A stretch of 64,000 nt of DNA from Rhea pennata. Lineage: Eukaryota; Chordata; Aves; Rheiformes; Rheidae. The translations under genes were made by a program, and so were the position numbers. Positions 61,601 to 64,000 of this stretch are shown piece by piece (position 1 is the first letter of the stretch; every line of letters begins with the position of its first letter). Where the stretch lies: positions 34,200,731 to 34,264,730 of the forward strand of contig NC_084669.1 in assembly GCF_028389875.1 (NCBI RefSeq). The letters are read 5' to 3'. Below the pieces are notes generated by a model. It saw only the letters and a program-made list of their open reading frames with translations, made no database searches and was not told the origin of the DNA.

Positions 61601-62899
61601 GAGATATTTGTCAGGATATAGATGGGAAAGTTGGTTCAATATGTTGGGTAAGCAGAGATGTGGAGGACATTGGCAGAAGTGACAAATGTCATTGCCAAAT
61701 AGGACCTTTCCAGTAGTGTCTTAAACTCTTAAATTTGCTGCTAGGTAAACATAAATAAGTGATTATGGCAATGTGAAACTATGCTATGAAGGCATTTTCA
61801 CCTTCTGGAAAAAGTTACAGCAGTGTTGTCTGCTGTCACAAAGCCTGTTAAAACACATATGCACAGAACTGTTAGAGTAGCTTGCGACTCTTTTGTCACC
61901 CGGCTCACTTGTGAGCCTTCAGACACCATCAATCAACTGTGACTGACACAGACTGTGTTTCTCCCTGCAATGGGCAACATTTCTCTTTTTTGTATTATGT
62001 GCTCTGAAATTCTGCTTACACTGTGAGCTTGTGTCTACTAGCTGGTGTCTTTTCCAGTACTTCTGTGACTGCACGCTTACTGTCCCCTAGTGTCGTACTG
62101 TCTCTGTCTGGTAAAGGCAGAAGCCATCTGAAGTGTAAAACTCAAGACCATCAGCAAGGCAATAGTAACAGCTTTAAAGCTCTGACCACAGGAAGCTAAT
62201 GATTAGAAGACTGAAGTTTCTTTTTTGGTAAGGTAACTACTAGGGAATTGGCCAGACGTGTCTATTTGCTGTGTAGTGGCCTTTCCAACCCAGTGCTGAT
62301 TTTACAGGCCTGGGAGTGGGTTTCCAAGGAAAGTATCAGATGTTATAGGATTCTTTGGGAAACCTACCGTAGATCTGGGGAAGACAGTCTGTGTTAAACA
62401 AAGGCTATACACGCCACTTTTTTTGCACAGAATTGTTTCGCAACAGTTAAGCGTGATCTCATTAGAGTTAAGTGTATTAGATGTGCTAAATAACTTAAAC
62501 AGTTGTTAATAGAAAATTCATAAAGTTATGTTGTGTACATATATAGGCATTCTTTTTCAAGGAGTTCCTTGATTTAAATAGAAGCTATTCTTTGTTCCTT
62601 TTTAGGGGGCTGGGTGTGTGTGGGTGGGGTAAGGGTTCTCTTCCTAGTATGTAGCTCAATGTAAGTAATATATAGCTCAGTGTAATTTAGCTTTTAAGTA
62701 ACATCTGAGCCCTGAAGAATAGTTACGTTAATAATCTAAATTGTACGGTTATTTGTAGGTATGTCTGCAGCTTTATGTACTATGGACTAACTCTAAATGC
62801 TGGTGAATTAAGAGGAAATCTATATTTAAATGTGGCTCTTTATGGTCTTGTGGAAGTTCCAGCATTCCCTCTCTGCATGTTTTTTATTGAGAAATCCTG
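51086..62899 (+). CDS. SLC22A15-like solute carrier (5' 342 codons; 3' end beyond window)
   Basis: Coding exons: 51086-51175, 52220-52366, 55631-55763, 57041-57205, 58841-58970, 60700-60921, 62759-62899 (1028 nt, 342 codons plus two bases). All frames join. The start GGGGCCATGGCC is a strong Kozak context, and ELEEAF near the N-terminus aligns with SLC22A15. MFS features: TM1 at about 22-46; a short extracellular loop (47-90) with one glycosylation sequon, Asn72-Phe-Thr; motif [11 protein letters not shown] at 109-118 before TM3; [11 protein letters not shown] in TM4; and [10 protein letters not shown] at 225-234 after TM6, the SLC22 signature. At least TM7 and TM8 follow. The family carries organic ions and zwitterions across the plasma membrane; the substrate cannot be read here. 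It is moderately similar to human SLC22A15, with a shorter first loop, so I infer a paralogue or divergent orthologue. The last 200 or so residues lie outside the window. Confidence 0.9.
51176..52219 (+). other. SLC22A15-like intron 1 (1.0 kb)
   Basis: GTGAGG to TTTTAAG. The first 600 bases are CpG island, the rest AT-rich. No coding evidence beyond composition-driven open frames. Confidence 0.8.
52220..52366 (+). CDS. SLC22A15-like coding exon 2
   Basis: Residues 31-79, starting [20 protein letters not shown] and ending [14 protein letters not shown]. It covers the end of TM1 and the extracellular loop with sequon N-F-T. The exon ends GAG and the intron begins GCAAGT. Exon 3 opens with TGG, giving ...TE-WYLI, as in SLC22A15. 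Confidence 0.93.
52367..52372 (+). other. Non-canonical GC donor of SLC22A15-like intron 2
   Basis: GAG then GCAAGT. Using the nearby GT (52371-52372) would add four bases and reach a stop within the first few codons of exon 3, so the GC donor is required by the reading frame. Retention would add 26 residues, ending at the stop 52445-52447, and would truncate the transporter before TM2. Confidence 0.85.
52645..52687. repeat. TC dinucleotide microsatellite, about 21 units
   Basis: An uninterrupted TC/CT array followed by a T run. Likely polymorphic. A long polypyrimidine tract of this kind can form triplex DNA. Confidence 0.95.
54705..54755 (+). mobile_element. Possible CR1 3' tail remnant
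   Basis: GAGTAGATCCCTTCCAACTC followed by GGATCATTTTGATATTATG resembles the end of CR1 copies (AGATGATC...CCTTCCAAC...ATTCTATGATT). Only about 50 bases can be matched by eye. Confidence 0.35.
55631..55763 (+). CDS. SLC22A15-like coding exon 3
   Basis: Residues 80-123 plus one base. Encodes [20 protein letters not shown], then [20 protein letters not shown]. This is TM2 and the MFS motif A loop. Donor GTAAGA at 55764. Confidence 0.94.
55764..57040 (+). other. SLC22A15-like intron 3 (1.3 kb)
   Basis: GTAAGA to CTCTCTACAG. Ordinary AT-rich intron; nothing notable seen. Confidence 0.85.
57041..57205 (+). CDS. SLC22A15-like coding exon 4
   Basis: Completes Gly 124 and encodes [40 protein letters not shown] and [14 protein letters not shown] (to residue 178): TM3, the SRFFVG.VNGGM block and TM4. 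Donor GTGGGA at 57206. Confidence 0.94.
57206..58840 (+). other. SLC22A15-like intron 4 (1.6 kb)
   Basis: GTGGGA to GTTTTCAG. It contains a pyrimidine-rich zone (about 57800-58100) that leaves a 115-codon hydrophobic open frame; this is best explained by composition. Confidence 0.8.
58841..58970 (+). CDS. SLC22A15-like coding exon 5
   Basis: Completes Gly 179 and encodes [40 protein letters not shown] and LS (to residue 221): TM5 and TM6. Donor GTAAGT at 58971. Confidence 0.94.
58971..60699 (+). other. SLC22A15-like intron 5 (1.7 kb)
   Basis: GTAAGT to TCTCATTAG. It contains a TA/GT/C9/CA alternating patch at about 59740-59805. No coding evidence. Confidence 0.8.
60700..60921 (+). CDS. SLC22A15-like coding exon 6
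   Basis: Residues 222-295 plus two bases. It opens [20 protein letters not shown], the SLC22 signature after TM6. Then come the large cytoplasmic loop, rich in Lys ([16 protein letters not shown]), and the start of TM7 ([13 protein letters not shown]). Donor GTATGT at 60922. Confidence 0.94.
60922..62758 (+). other. SLC22A15-like intron 6 (1.8 kb)
   Basis: GTATGT to ATTTGTAG. Ordinary AT-rich intron; nothing notable seen. Confidence 0.85.
62759..62899 (+). CDS. SLC22A15-like coding exon 7
   Basis: Encodes [40 protein letters not shown] and FFIEKS (to residue 342): end of TM7 and TM8. [13 protein letters not shown] matches the equivalent SLC22A15 segment. Donor GTAAGA at 62900. The next exon should begin with G to complete a Trp codon. 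Confidence 0.94.
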
Positions 62900-64000
62900 G
62901 TAAGACATTTTCTAGTTTACATTTATAGATAGCATAGAAAAATATCAGTAAGATACTTAACTGTTATCAAAGAACATTTACTACTTTGAGGTTTTAGTCA
63001 GCTCTAGGGATTTCTGCAGCTAATACTGAAAGGGGCTCTGATTTTGTTTTTTTAACTTATTTTTAGTTGTATTTAGATTTTGAAATACTTGAATTGAGCT
63101 TTCTAGCAGTTAGAGGAAAAAAGATTTGGTAGTCCTTATGAAAAATGTACTAATTATCCTGGTTATGTTAATATCCATTGCTTATTTACACCTACATATT
63201 TTATTCAGAATAGCTTATTTTTGCTTAGCTTACCAACTGCTGTTAAAAGCAGTTTTCAACATTCTTAACTTTTACTGGAAGTTTTTGAAGAAAAATTTGA
63301 AGTGAGAGTGATTCAGTTTTCATTAAGGCAGGAATGGTCAGTGTCTGTCTGTTTTCATACTTTTCACTGTATTTAGAAGTCATTTATTATAAGGGCATTT
63401 ATTTCCAAAGACTGAATAGTTAGTCCAAAGACCTAGAGCTATTCAGAGCTTCATCTAATCATCAGTTTAAGTGTCTTTTAAAATAATACCTTGGTCTCGT
63501 TGAGGAGAGTGGCAAAAATCCTGTTTATTCAGTAAGAGGATGATGTCACCTGCTGAGTTTTCCTGACAGCAAAAGAAACTACCAGCTCTGCCAAGCCCAA
63601 AACCAAAACAAACAGCCTGCACCCCACTCCCCAGAAACCTAGGTCAAGGGCATAAATTTAAATCGCAGACTACACAAGTTCTTTTCTACATATTTATCCT
63701 CTTGTAGTTTATAATTTGTTTGACTTTTTTTTTTTTGTTTCTTAAGTAATTGTACCCCAGATTTACATGCTTAATGAAAAATAGAATGTGACAGGTCAGA
63801 TCAGGTTTCATTTAGCTTTAGTGTACAGTACCTTAAAGCAGAGCTTTTCTATTATAAAAAGATTGAGAAGATCTTAACAAATATTGTATGTCAGATAAAC
63901 TGGAGTTTTTTTTCTAGTGTGGGAAATCATTGGAAATAGCTGTGAGTTAATGCAATATGCATTAGCGTATGCAATATTCTTACACGAATGCAACATATTA
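62900..64000 (+). other. SLC22A15-like intron 7 (partial, runs off the window)
   Basis: Starts GTAAGA. I looked for an exon continuing a WFGRKR-type motif and found none before the right edge, so the intron exceeds 1.1 kb. Confidence 0.75.

Overview
This is vertebrate nuclear DNA, most likely from a bird. The genes are split by GT-AG introns (two are GC-AG) and two promoters lie in CpG islands. One interspersed repeat (about 24466-24892) has the 3'-end layout of CR1 LINEs, the dominant repeat of birds and reptiles. Introns are short compared with mammals: REEP3 spans about 37 kb here against roughly 100 kb in human, as I recall. Species cannot be fixed from the sequence alone.

Layout. 1-6600 is non-coding, AT-rich DNA with no exon I can support. 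It is probably 5' flank or a first intron of a minus-strand neighbour. 6620-7690 is a CpG island with NRF1, CCAAT, E-box and GC-box motifs. It launches REEP3 on the plus strand and, from a minus-strand splice donor at 6846-6851, probably also the divergent gene that flanks REEP3 in other vertebrates (JMJD1C). 7182-44301 is the complete REEP3 coding sequence: eight exons, 774 nt, 257 residues, all reading frames consistent. Intron 1 is 19.3 kb. Intron 7 has a GC donor. About 4.6 kb of probable 3' UTR follows, up to a polyadenylation signal at 48856-48861. 48880-50860 is an intergenic gap.

50865-51770 is a second CpG island, holding exon 1 of an SLC22-family transporter most like SLC22A15. Seven coding exons (51086-62899) give the first 342 codons; the rest lies beyond the right edge. 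Its intron 2 also has a GC donor, in the same 11-base context as REEP3 intron 7.

The two genes are transcribed in the same direction, but nothing in the sequence links their functions. REEP3 is an endoplasmic-reticulum membrane-shaping and microtubule-linked protein. The SLC22 protein is a predicted plasma-membrane solute carrier. Most other open frames are chance frames in GC-rich islands or introns. The points most worth following up are the paired GC-AG introns, the SLC22A15-like gene next to REEP3, the bidirectional promoter, a perfect 30-bp palindrome in REEP3 intron 2, and a G17 run beside a REEP3 splice donor.
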